Source: Scenedesmus sp. ARA3
Lineage: Eukaryota; Chlorophyta; Chlorophyceae; Sphaeropleales; Scenedesmaceae
Direction of reading: 5' to 3'
DNA length: 64,000 nt
NCBI GenBank assembly: GCA_004335835.1
Contig: RWJK01001630.1
Location: 69,807 to 133,806, forward strand
In this document: positions 1 to 11,547 of the stretch, in pieces
Position numbering within the stretch: the first letter of the stretch is position 1
How the letters are laid out: the number at the start of each line of letters is the position of its first letter
Program-made: the position numbers and the translations under genes
Notes under the pieces: model-generated
The model's database searches: none
The model's input: only the letters and a program-made list of their open reading frames with translations
What the model was told of the DNA's origin: nothing

Positions 1-327
1 ATCAGTGCTGCTGCTGCCGCCAGCCAGCAGCTCCTCTGTGATGTCATCTGCCTCATTTGCTGCCCAGTGCTGCTGCGGGCTCCTGCCGCTGTGAATCCTG
101 CCAAACAGGGACAGCCCCTGGCTGCCCAGCCCCCCTGACACCGGCGATACCGGTGATACTGGTGACACTGGGCTGTAGCCACCATCAGAGTCAGCCAGAT
201 CATCTGTTGCATCCAGCAGCAGTGCCAGCTCAGCGCCAGCAGCATAGCCATCACCACTTGCTGAGCCGGCCGCCAACTGCTGCCCCTGGTGCTGCTGTTG
301 CCGCCGCCGGGCAAGCCGGCCTCGTGG

Positions 328-363
<36 letters not shown>

Positions 364-2525
364 AGTATAATGACTGCTGCTGCTGCTCCTGCTGCTGTGG
401 CCCTGCAAGCTGGCGTGTATGGCTGCAGCTATGTCACGCTCTTCTGCAGCGTCTCCACCTGCCAGCTCAGCCTCCTCAGCTGCCACTGCAGCCCGCACAC
501 GCGCTGCTGCTGCCGCCCGCTGCAGGCGCCTTCCTGCGTCAGCTGCTGCAGGTGCCTCAGGTGCTGCCAACATGCTGCTGCCCCGGCCACGCCGTGCTGC
601 TGCTGCAATGCCACCCTGAAGGCTCAACTGCCCAAGTATTTCTTCCCTGTCGTTGTCATAGACCAGGTCTGACATTACCGCAGGAGCAGGAAAGCACCAG
701 CCAACAGCAACGAAGCGATGGCAGCAGCAGCCATGCAGTCTTGTGGGTGCTCAGCTGTGACTGTACCAATGCAGGTGGATGTGCAGAACACAAGTCAAAG
801 TGCATGGTACACCATCTGCCGGGGCGCTATGCATCATGTGGCCTGCATCATTTCTTGGCTAAGCTGGCTCGCCGTGATAGAGACATAGAATACGTGCAGA
901 GCGCGCATTACAACAAAAAGCAAAGTAACACATCACATCTTCCGTAACACTACACTTCCTCAAATGCGGGCTGTGCTTGCAAACCATCAGAGAGCATGCA
1001 AACTCAATCAAAGACCCACCAATGAATTCCTGGCTGTGGCCGCTGCTCTCGTTGTCTTGTGATGTTTGTGTCCGCTGGGCCACATTCGCAAAAGGGTTGC
1101 CCTGCCGTGGCCGCGTGCTGCGTGCTGGCGGCTGCTGTGAACGCTGCTGCGGCTGCGACTGTCTGCGGCCATTGCCTGCGCACAGGTTGTCAATGAGGCC
1201 CGCATAAGAAATGGACACATGTGAACCGCTTATCCTTCTGCAATCAAGCAGTTATACGTGCAGCTTGATGCAGGCAGGCAGGCAGGCAGGCAGGCAGACA
1301 GGCAACGAGCCAGCCGTGCACAGTGACACGCAGTGTACCAGCAACAACAGTGCACAGCCAGCCCTGCGGGCCCTACCTGAGCCTTGCGACATGGACTGCA
1401 TCAAGTATTGCAGGTCTGGCTGCATAACAAACTGCTGCTGCTGCTGCCGCATGCTGCGGCCATCTGCTTGGCTTGCTCCAGCGGGCCTGCAAGAGCGCGA
1501 GCATGTTCAGCAGCAGCAGCAGCAGCAGCCAGAAGGTGCAGAGTTCAACTCAGCAGCTCATTTGCACTGCCACCAGCTAGACCTGCCAGACGGCAGACAT
1601 CACACAAGCAAACATGCCCAGTGTGGTGTGGCATGCTGGCAGTGGTCTGCAAGCAATGGTGCTGTTATGCTTTCTTGCAGCAAGGCTGTATGCTGACCGC
1701 CCGAATTAAAAACAAACACATGCACCGGCAGCGCTCACCTTGGGGGCCTAAAGCTCTGCCTGGCTGCCCTTTCATTTGCAGCAAACACGCCGCCTGATGC
1801 AGCAGCTGCCAACATCTCTGAGCGGCTCTGCCGCGGCGCGGCTGCCCTGCTGGCCCTGCCGCCTGCCGGTGCTGCAGCAGCTGCTGCTGCTGCTGGAGGT
1901 GCCAGGGGCGTTGCGGGTGGGGCAGCTGCTGCATGCTTTGGGAACAGCAGCTGGATGGTGTTCCACAGAGCAACATTGACCTTGGGCTGCCACGCTGCGA
2001 CAGCAGTTAGCAGCAAGCGGTGGCGCAAGGACAATGTCAGAAGGGAGGCAGAGCACGCTTGGGGAGAAGCTTTCACTCAGGGTGTTATGGATGCTGCACT
2101 GCTGTGCGTCAGTTGCAGGAGAGCTGCACAACACCCACACCTCTGCATCTGTGCAGCTGCTGCGGCAACAACAAGCTGTAATTTGAGACAGCTGGGCTCC
2201 AAGCAGGTACAGCTGCATGCGCAAGCTGCTCCTGCAGCAGTCCTCACTGGGCGGTACAGCCGCCCTGCACTTGGGGCACTGCCGCTTGTGCTGCAGGGCC
2301 AGGCGCAGGCAAGCCCTGCAGAAGGCATGCCCTGCAGCAACGCAGCAGCAGATGCAACACCATAATCAGCATGTGCAGAATGTCACATAGGCCAATCTTG
2401 GCTCTTCAATGTCACAGCAACCCCACGCACAACACTGCTGCAAGCCTGCCAGTTTGTGGTCAAACACAGCCGCAGCTGCTGGCGCGGCACATGACACACC
2501 AACTCAAAGCGTCGCCACCCTGCCA

Positions 2526-2556
<31 letters not shown>

Positions 2557-3475
2557 TGCTCACCGCAGGGAGTGGCGCAGGGCCGCACGCAAATCTCCAG
2601 GCAGATGCCGCAGGAGAGCTCCTCCTGCAGCTCAGCGATGCAGTTGAGCCGTGAAGGCGTCACGCTGCTGTCAGCAGCACCTCTGGCACCTGTGCCAGCT
2701 GCAGCAGCGGCATCTGGTGTGTTCTCCTGCCCTGTGCGGCGCTGCGTGCGAGGCCTGCGGTAAAAGTGCGAAGCAGCTGCAAGTCAAACAACAGGCCGTT
2801 TTGCTGGCGCCACCTGAGCGACTAGTCCATGTTATAAACTAACTGTATTGGCTGAGTAATCCATGTCGTGGTGACCGACAGGGATGAGCAGAGCTGCAGC
2901 GACTGCTGCTGCAGTAGGTGATGCGCAGGTTGCAGCCAAAGTGCAAGGTGGAGAGCGCACCGTGCTTGACTGGCAGGGGTTGCTGTTGTTTGCTCCCGCT
3001 TTTTGGGCTTGCTGATGGTGCATCCCTGAAGCTGCTCTGTAAGGTTGTTGATGGGCCTCAGTGCAGATGCTGATCGCTCCTGCTGGCGCCCACCTGCTGC
3101 AGTAACACATGCATGCCAGCCAGAGCGAAGCCGCAGAAACACGGTCAAGGTGTACAGAACGGTTGGCTTGTTTGGAGGATTTTCAGGCAGTTACCGGCAG
3201 CAAGGGTTGGTTTAATGAATAATTGGAGCGTTGCTAATGCCGCAAGGAAAAACATGCTGCCCAGCCAGCCCTGCCCATCAACCACTGCTGCCCTGCTTCA
3301 CAGTGCTGTCTTGCTGCTGCAGACAGCCCAGCAGACCTTGTGGAGTGCTTGGCGAGTCCATTTTCTATCACGAACCAGCAGGTATGCTAGCGAGTATCCA
3401 GCATGGCTGCCTTCCTGGTTGGCGTGGCCCTGTGCTTGATGTTGCTGTCGCCACTTCCGACAGCTGACCTGCCAT
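1..3475 (-). CDS. RING-finger E3 ubiquitin ligase (C-terminus off window)
   Basis: Predicted ubiquitin E3 ligase. Phase-consistent exons on the minus strand: 3475-3469 (tentative 7-nt start exon), 3096-2961, 2754-2564, 2331-2248, 1994-1739, 1486-1377, 1175-1020 and 668-1, still open at the edge (about 536 aa seen). The C3HC4 RING is split by an intron: CGICLEICVRPCATPCG joins GHAFCRACL, then CPKC. It is followed by a hydrophobic helix (VNVALWNTIQLLFPKH) that I recall after RINGs of some plant E3s. Positions 444-403 encode a ubiquitin-interacting-motif-like helix (EERDIAAAIHASLQ), so the protein may bind ubiquitin as well as transfer it. The tail is rich in Ala, Ser and Gln, with a poly-Ala run near 330-364. 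Weak points are the start exon and the 1175 acceptor. Substrate unknown. It is divergent from CBF5. Confidence 0.72.
1270..1303. repeat. (GGCA)n microsatellite
   Basis: Perfect CAGG/GGCA tetranucleotide array of about eight units, in an intron of the RING gene. Confidence 0.9.
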
Positions 3476-3799
3476 GCCGTACCAGCAGTGATGCAACTAG
3501 CTAGTAACAGTATTCAAGCAGATTTTAGTAGCGTTCGTCGCGGTGCTTCAAATGCTGACAGGGTTTACGATGCGAGTGACTGCGGGATAGTGTTCAGCAA
3601 CTTGTTTGCTGGGAGCTTGTGGTGGAACTTGAGTTCAAGGATGTTTGTTGATGTCAGTAAAGCTGCCGACTAAACACCGTGATCTGCGAAGCCAAAGTCG
3701 AGCCAGCCGAAACCGGACCTGTAGAGTCTACGCATTGCGTTGAAGCTGCTGCAGCAAGTGTACTTTTATAGATACAAATTCTTCTAACCACCCCGAATC
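3476..3799. promoter_or_regulatory. shared intergenic promoter, RING E3 / CBF5
   Basis: A 324-bp gap between two divergent start codons if the small RING start exon is right, or about 700 bp if that gene begins inside exon 2. It must hold the CBF5 promoter and 5' leader. I see no convincing TATA box or other named element; it is less GC-rich than the coding DNA and lacks triplet runs except near 3747. Confidence 0.45.
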
Positions 3800-5333
3800 A
3801 TGGGGGAGGGCAAGAAGGACAAGAAAGATAAGAAGGAGAAGAAGGCAGCAGCAGCAGCTGCAGCAGGCAACGGCGTTGGCGATGTGCAGGCGGTGACAGA
3901 CTTTCTAATCAAGCCTGAGAAAACCGGACTTGGTGAGAGCCAGATCCAGACTACGCCTATAGTGCTGCACTTCAATAAAAACAGCAGACTGCGGATGTGG
4001 CAGAAGTAACAGAGCAGCAGCCAGCAGCTAGCCGTGCATCAAGGCAGCACTGGAACGCATCATCTAGCACACATAGGCCTTGGTATGTTGCTGACTGTGC
4101 TTTGTACGTGTGCTGCCTGGTACCCGTGGCTGTCGCACCGCTCACATCCCACCACCACGCACATCACTGCTCCTGGTCGCCTGCTGCTTCCCACAGCACT
4201 CGACACCTCTAAGTGGTAGGTGACAGTTGGCGATACTGCAGGCCATGTTGCTTATTAGCATTGCTCGCACCCAATGAGCTTACTGCTGCTGCTGCCTTTG
4301 TGGTCAGGCATTTGATTATGGCATGAGCCAGCAAAGCACACAGCACATCATTACAGCAGTGAGCGGACACACATAGAGCATGCCTGGTAGCACAGGATAC
4401 TTGACAGTGCCCGCTTGCTGTACATTCGTTGGTGGCGCAACACCTCAACTCATCACCCACAGCCTCATCCCATGTGCCTTCTCCTCCCTTCTTTGTCACC
4501 TCACCCTACCACACCACCCCCTTCCCTTCCCAGGCCGCTGCTGCTCAAGAACTATGACAAGCTCAACGTCCGCACGGGCCACTACACGCCCATCCCAGCC
4601 GGCCACACGCCGCTGCGGCGGCCGCTCAAGGACTACCTGTCATACGGCTGCATCAACCTGGACAAGCCAGCCAACCCCAGCAGCCACGAGGTGGTGGCAT
4701 GGATCAGGCGCATGCTGCGCGTGGAGAAGACCGGCCACAGCGGCACACTCGACCCCAAGGTGCGTGTCGCGACAATGCCCAGCACAGCGCAGCACAGCAC
4801 AGCTGTAGCTGGTTAGCGTAGAAGACTGTTTTGCTGCAGTGCGCTTACGGCATGCCTGGCGCTCACTGCCACCAGGCGGCTGCCTGATGGTGTTCTGACC
4901 TGCAGTGTTTTTCAGACCGGCGTGTCATTGCACGGAGTCTTGGCTGATGGGCAGTGCGGTGGTGTAGTTGCAAACAGCTCCTGCTTCGTGTCTGAGATCT
5001 TTGAGTATGCACTGCCCTGCCACATGTTCCCATGTTTGGCCCTGTGCAGGTGACGGGCAACCTGATTGTGTGTGTGGACCGCGCGACGCGCCTGGTCAAG
5101 GCGCAGCAGAGCGCAGGAAAGGAGTACGTGTGCATTGCAAGGTGCGTGCTGCGCGGCTGCAGAGCCCCTTGCAGTGGGTGTCTTGCTTTTCAGTTTGCAC
5201 ACATTCTAGGCGCTGCTTGTTGTCAGCACAGTACGTTGTGTCGCAACTCAGAACATTGGAATGTGACCACCTGTGCCGCATGCCTGCTGCGTCCACGACA
5301 CCAGCCAGCAAACTATACAACGAAGCGCTGACG

Positions 5334-5367
<34 letters not shown>

Positions 5368-7770
5368 TCACCTGGCCATGCTGTGCCTCTCGCTGAGCAG
5401 GCTTCACGGCAAGGTCGAAGGAGGCAAGGAGCGCGTGGAGCGGGCACTGGAGACGCTCACAGGCGCTCTGTTCCAGCGCCCACCGCTCATCTCAGCAGGT
5501 GGGCAGTGTGCGCAATGTGGTGCTGAACCAGAGCTCAATCGCATCTGGCGCTTACCGACGCTCAGCAGCTGCAGGACAGCTGATGGTGCTTTGACTGCAG
5601 TAGGGTGCTGTTTCGTCCCTGCAGCCACATGTAGCACGTACCACGTCCTGCTTGCGATGCTGTTGCTAACTCGGATTGTGCCTGCGCCCTACCACACATC
5701 ATGCTCTCATCACTGTGCCTGCAGTGAAGCGCCAGCTGCGTGTGCGCACCATCTACAAGAGCAAGCTGTACGAGTACGATGACGAGCACCACCTGGCGGT
5801 GTTCTGGGTGTCCTGCGAGGCGGGCACGTACGTGCGCACGCTGTGCGTGCACCTGGGGCTGCTGCTGGGAGTGGGCGGGCACATGCAGGTGGGGCGGCGC
5901 GCTCTGCTGCTTGGTACGCTTGCAAATGTGCTTGCCTCTTTTGCAATCATTGTCGCAGAGTCAGAAAGTAATGCCCTGTCATCTTTCAAGTGCTCTCGTA
6001 GAGCTGCTTTGCCTGTATACCTGCGCTGCCTCGTGCGTATCCCTTGCGCCAACTTGGGCCACGCCGACACCTCCTCTTCCTGCACTCTCCCTGCCCTGCC
6101 TCCCTGCCCTCCTGCAGGAGCTGCGCCGCGTGCGCTCCGGCATCATGGGCGAGCACGACAACATGGTCACCATGCATGACCTGCTGGATGCGCAGTGGGT
6201 GCTGGACAACCTGCGCGACGAGGCCTACCTGCGGCGCGTGGTAATGCCACTGGAGCGGCTGCTCACCAGCTTTAAGCGCCTGGTGGTCAAAGACAGCGCG
6301 GTCAACGCCATCTGCTACGGCGCCAAGCTCATGATCCCGGGCCTGCTGAGGTGAGCGGCGACGGCACGTTATGACATTGTTACATGCTGTTCACACTGTG
6401 ATGTTGGCAGCTGCAATATGCAATATGTGACTAATGTTGGTGGAGTTGACAGGCAATTGCCTGCATCGTTCGAAGCAGTGGCGGTGCTATTCCGTGCCTG
6501 CCACTGTCAAAAACGGTGCCACAGCAAAGCTTGCAGGATTATATTACCACTGCCGGCAGTCATCCGGCGGAGGTTAGTCCAGTTCTGCACAATCCCTTGC
6601 ACAGTGCACGCCTGCTTGCGTGCCATACCAGCACTCCTCCTTGCTAGCTCTACCATGCACGTCCCGCTGGTTGTTCTATCACCAACTCTACTGCTGGTAC
6701 AATTTCCTGCAAGCTAGAGTCTGCCCTGACACTCCTTGCTCTGCTGCCTTCCCGCCACACGCCTTAGGTTTGAGAGCGGCATCGATGTGGACGATGAGGT
6801 GGTGCTGATGACCACCAAGGGCGAGGCAGTGGCTGTGGGCATTGCCACCATGAACAGCGCGGGCATGGCAAGCGTTGACCACGGCAGCGTGGCTAAGATC
6901 AAGCGCGTGATCATGGAGCGGGACACCTACCCACGCAGGTGCGTGTGCCAGCTGAGGGTTTCCTGCAAGAGCATCGCTGCTCGTGCTTCGAGGATTAGGC
7001 TTGGCTGCTTTCTGTTGCCTATGCCGTGAGGCTGCTGACTTCAGTCTCGTGCGAATTGAAGCCTTATCTGTCTGCATGTGTTGCTGGTCTTTTTATTTTC
7101 CTCTGCTGGCGGTTCATGTTGGCATCCCTGACGCGTATGGTGCATGCTGCTCACTCCTTTGACGTCTGCAGGTGGGGCCTGGGCCCGTATGCAGCCAAGA
7201 AGAAGCAGCTCATTGCAGAGGGCAAGCTGGACAAGTATGGCAGGCCCAATGAGAACACGCCAGCAGAGTACCTGCGGGCACTGCCAGACCTGCAGCAGCC
7301 GGCAGCAGCAGCAGCAGCTGCTGCTACGCCGGCAAAGGAGGAGAAGCCGCAGCAGGAGGAGGCAGCCACGCCTGCAGCGGACGGCGAGGCAAAGAGTGAA
7401 AAGAAGAAGAAAAAGAAGGACAAGGTGAGGCGCAGGCTGTGGTGGCAGGTATAGGGTTGGTTTTTGTGGCGAATTCATGTGTGCGTGTGTGTCGTTGATG
7501 AGTGTGATGGGAGTGCTGGGTTTAGAACACGATTTTTCCGCTCTAGGAACCGGCTGTCATGCTTGTCTTGCAGTTTCTGCTGTCGGCCAACACTGACAAT
7601 CTGCGGCCTCCGCATGGCCTGCTGTTGCTCTTGTCTGCTTGCAGGATGGCGAGAAGAGCGAGAAGAAGTCGAAGCGGGAGCGGTCGCCAGCAGCAGCAGA
7701 CGGCGAGAAGAGCACAGAGAAGAAGAAGAAAAAGAAGAAGAAGGACAAGGAGGCAGCAGACAGCGAGTGA
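3800..7770 (+). CDS. CBF5: H/ACA snoRNP pseudouridine synthase CBF5/dyskerin
   Basis: Catalytic subunit of the H/ACA RNP, which converts uridine to pseudouridine in rRNA and snRNA in nucleolus and Cajal bodies. Ten exons join in phase to 504 aa: 3800-3932, 4197-4215, 4534-4759, 5050-5141, 5401-5498, 5725-5888, 6118-6350, 6768-6938, 7172-7424, 7645-7770. Exon 2 is only 19 nt and supplies the conserved LDTSKW. Visible features are the [13 protein letters not shown]-terminal signature, the TruB catalytic loop HSGTLDPK with Asp near residue 124, [10 protein letters not shown], the [15 protein letters not shown] core, and the PUA domain at about 300-378. The C-terminus ends in Lys/Glu-rich KKE/KKK tracts typical of nucleolar Cbf5. 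Length and order match the plant protein closely. The KKDKK N-terminus sits right after the ATG, supporting that start. Confidence 0.97.
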
Positions 7771-9144
7771 AGCTGACCTGCTGTGTTCTCTGCGGCACAG
7801 CTTGTCTGCCCGGTGCAATCTGTTGACAGGGAGTTTGCAGTCTGTGGCGCTGCTGGCTTGCAGTGGCTGTAGATGCTGTGCAGTGCAGCAACGGCTTCTT
7901 GTGAGCAGTTGTGCAGGCTTCGTGTGTGCTTGCTTGTGTGTCTACTTCTTCGCAGGCTGTGCTTCCGCAGGTTGGGTGGCGGTTTTGGAAAGGTCTTCAG
8001 CATGTGATGTATCAGCAGTGGCTGGTGCTGTGCTGGTAGCAACTGCTCTGCTGGCACACTAGCTGAGGTAGCGCCGGTTAAAGCTGCTGGTCTGCTTTGA
8101 AACCGTGTTAGCGGCCAATCCTGCAGTTGCTGTGGTACGGAGCACAGGCTCCTGTACATATGCAGGCACAAGGGTTTTCTTGGTACTTGTGGTGCCGGAG
8201 CGGTGTGCTGGGCATCTGGCTCTTGTGTTTGGGTGAGCATGTACAGACTGGCAGTCGCCATAATGACAGATTTCAGTTCCACAAGGCATGTCAAGTTGGG
8301 GTTATAGAACGTGGATTGTTGATGGTGCAGGCAGAGCAGCAGGGAGGCCAATATATATAGAGTTGCAGGACGTGGACTCCATGTTGGGTCGGACCCCCTG
8401 CTGCTGGCAGGTTTTCACAGCTGCCTGACAGCAGCAGCACAACCACCACCGCACTGTCCGGGAGATGTGTGTGGTCTCCGCACACCCATATGACTGTTGT
8501 AGTCTTCTACAACGTAGTTGATCTCTTCTTGTACATTTAGCAATCGCATATGCAGCGGTCACGGTTTTTGGCAGCCCCTTACTGGCTGCAAACAACCCTT
8601 CTTGGTGTACTGTACACAGTATGTTGTGTCATCCTACAGGGCGTGTTGGCTCTGGTAACAAGGCATCCTTTTTGCTTTTGGATTTGAAGTTGGCTCGCAA
8701 TTTGGTCCTTCTAATCACCCTGAACGCTGCACCTTGCTGTTGTTGTCAAGCAGCAGCAGCCGGCACAGTACTGCCAGCACTCACTTGGACAGCACCCCAT
8801 GCATCTAGCAGAGCGCAGCCTCGCGCAAGCGCTGCAACCGCTGGCTCAAATATTCTAAACCTGGTTGGATACCCTGGAATCGCGCCCTGCATGCAGTGCC
8901 TGGCAGTGCTCCCTAAACAAGGAGCTAAACAGGAAGTAGTACAGGCCCTCTGCTGCCAGCCTGGCAGTGCTGGTAACAACAGTAACAGTGGCGCAGCCTG
9001 GCATAGCGGTGTGTGGAAATTACAACGTGGATGCATACTCTGAGTATATGTAATGCGTAGAAAAGTCCGTTCGTCCGCCGAGCGTAGCACTGACTCCGTA
9101 GAAAGTATCTTTCGTTGTATCCTTACTGTATCTTTGCGCGGCAA
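7771..9144. other. gene-free interval, probable long CBF5 3' UTR
   Basis: No reading frame here looks like protein on either strand. The first TGTAA on the plus strand after the CBF5 stop is at 9049-9053, so the CBF5 transcript may extend about 1.28 kb and end just before the next gene. No tRNA or other RNA gene was recognised. Confidence 0.5.
9049..9053 (+). terminator. candidate TGTAA poly(A) signal for CBF5
   Basis: TGTAA is the usual poly(A) signal of chlorophycean algae. This is the first copy in sense orientation after the CBF5 stop, 92 bp before the next start codon. Confidence 0.4.
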
Positions 9145-11547
9145 ATGGCCGTTCAAGTTGCACACCAGGGCAAGCCGCGCGTGCTTGAAGCAAACGAGAA
9201 ATGGCCATATCCAGCACAGTTGGACGGTAGGCATGGCTTATTGAAGCGTGGTGAAGTGGGCACTTGTCTCAAGTTGCTGCTGCTGTTGTCTGACTGCTGC
9301 AGCAGCATGAGAAAGGATGGTTTTGTTGAGCTTAGCCGTTGACACAATAGAAGGGCTTGGAGAATCTTGCAGAGAGGCCCGGGCATGCAGGTGCCTGCAG
9401 ACAGCATGCAAGTCATACCCTGGCATCTGCCAGGTGCAGCCTGGAGCCGCTATGCTGCAGGCCACGGCAGATGCTAGCAGCCACACGTCGGGAACTGCCG
9501 AGATCATGTAGCACAATAACCGCATGTGCTTTTGCTGCTGCTGCTACAGGTCTAGTGCTTTCGCACAATGCCTTGAGGCGTGACATGAAAGACATGCTGC
9601 GGGCAACACACGCACTGCAGCAGCAGGTACAGCATTGCCACTGCACCCCAGGCATGACTTACAGCAGCCAGCGCCGTTGCTGCTACTTAGCAAACATGGT
9701 TGCTGTCAGGCTTGTACAGCAGTGGTTGAAGACCATTTCACCTGCCATCTTGTGTTTGTGGATGCAGGTCAGCAGCGGGGCCCCCCTGGAGGCATGGCAG
9801 GTGTCCAGCCTGCAGCGCTACTGGCGCGGCTACATCGAGCGTGTGATGGAGCACCACAGGTACAAGCCCACATGACGGGCAACAAAGCAAGGGTTGCAAT
9901 ATGCGCAGGGCAAAAGGATGAACATGAATCTGCTTTGGAGGGTGTCACACTGCAGAGTGTCCCTCTGTAGTCACAGCCAGAGCAGCTTTGCTTGCAGGAA
10001 CAGGGAGGTTGTGACGATGCTCAGGTCAGCCAACATAGAGAACGAGACCAGCTATGAGTATGCTTTTACAAGACAAGCACTGCTGTGAAAACTGCACATG
10101 ATAGAGTGTGACATACTGCTGCCAAGTCATCAAATATAGTGCCTGCTCCTGCAACGTAGGAGCAACTGCTGCTAGCATGCATCCCGTTCACAGTCAAGCT
10201 GTGAAGACAGGCAGCCTGAGATATGCTGTTGCTATGGCTGTGGACGTGACAGCAAGCTGCTGTTACTGCTTTTGCTGGTTCTGCTGCTGCCGCTGCTGCT
10301 CAAAGTATTGAAGAGGAGCACTTCTTCCCCTTTGTGGAGCAGCGGGCACGCATGCCGCTGCTGCTCTCCGAGCAGCATGGTGTCCTGCACGACAGCCTGG
10401 ACGTATGTGATGCAGCCATGACAAACTTGGCAGCAACTGGAGCTGTAGGCCGTGACGCACAGCTGCTGGACGCATTCATGGTGAGCCGGCCAGATGCATG
10501 AACCCAAGCATAGCTGTTCCTTGTCTACTTGATGGTCGAACACCCAAGTCCTGCAAGCGCTCACTGTGTGCTGCATGCAATGCATGACTGCCAGTCAATT
10601 CATGCACGCCTCAGCAATGCTACTGGACAAAAACTGAGGGTGAATTGCAGCAGCGCGCTGAGGAATCAACGAGGGTGCGTTGCAGACATACCTATACATA
10701 ACATCCCAACATCCTGCAGAGCACAAAACCAATCCTGCACAGACATCTCAGCACTGCGCCTGGGTGCGCCTTCTGCAAATCTGCTGGCCTGCGTGCAACA
10801 AGAACGGAACAGATGTCATGTGTACTGCGGCCATGCAACCTCTTGGCGGCCTTGACAGGCTGCGTTTGCCATTATCTTCGCATGCAATGGACCTGCCTGC
10901 ACTACGTACAGCTTGTGTGACCAGGGTGGGTGGCCGCCACTGCTGCAGGCCCCCTATGCTGAGTTGCTGAGGCAAAAAACGGAGCACTTTGCAGCAGAGG
11001 AGCAGGTGGGCCTGCCTTTGTTCAGGGAGCACTTTGCACTCAAGGACTACCAGCCCCTGCAGGACACCATCAATGCCAGCCTGAGCCCTGGGCACAAGGC
11101 CTCATTCTTCCATGCCATGAGCAGCAAGACACGCGCAGAGTTCTGCAAGGTGCATGGCGTCCCCAAGCTGGCGCTGCTGCTGACAATCATGCCTGGCGTG
11201 CGGAAGTTTGACCGGTGAGCTGCACGCCGTGCGTGAGTGACTCCAGTGAGTGTGGGTGGCTGTGCATGTCTGGTGGGGTGCGTGATGCCACACTCCTGCA
11301 AGCATGTACGCGTGATAATGTATTTTGCTGCAGACACAATTAGGCTTGTTTTACAGTGTTTAAAAGCTCGTGCTGTGCAAGGTACGCAGCAGGTGGTGCA
11401 GGTCAATGCACGTGCTGGCGTTGCAAACAGTGTGTGATGTGCTGCCTTGTGTGACCCCGCTCTTGCAGGACACTGCACAAGCCGCTGCTTGCAATCATAG
11501 AAGGCAGCCGCAAGGCGCGCACAGCAGGCTGTGGCTGCTTTGCGTGA
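9145..11547 (+). CDS. hemerythrin-like (HHE) domain protein
   Basis: Four-helix-bundle protein expected to bind a di-iron centre and so O2, NO or peroxide; the exact ligand role is unknown. Seven exons join in phase to 276 aa: 9145-9226, 9550-9626, 9768-9859, 9998-10057, 10306-10480, 10949-11214, 11469-11547. Candidate iron ligands appear in the usual order: His33 in LVLSHNALRRD, His82/83 in VMEHH, His109 in EEEHFFPF, His128 and His132-Asp133 in QHGVLHD, and His175 with Glu179/180 in TEHFAAEE. The C-terminus KARTAGCGCFA ends with a CGC motif, possibly a lipid or redox site. The donor of exon 4 is ambiguous (10058, or an earlier gt within the exon in the same phase). No signal peptide is seen, so it is probably cytosolic. 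Confidence 0.87.

Noticed and set aside
57..947. 296-codon plus-strand open frame with Leu/Gln-rich sequence
   Set aside because: It is the complement of the RING gene's Ala-rich exon; triplet repeats stay open in several frames.
3046..3148. TTG/GTG starts extending the RING N-terminus
   Set aside because: No in-frame ATG lies in that exon; a spliced start exon at 3475 or elsewhere is more likely.
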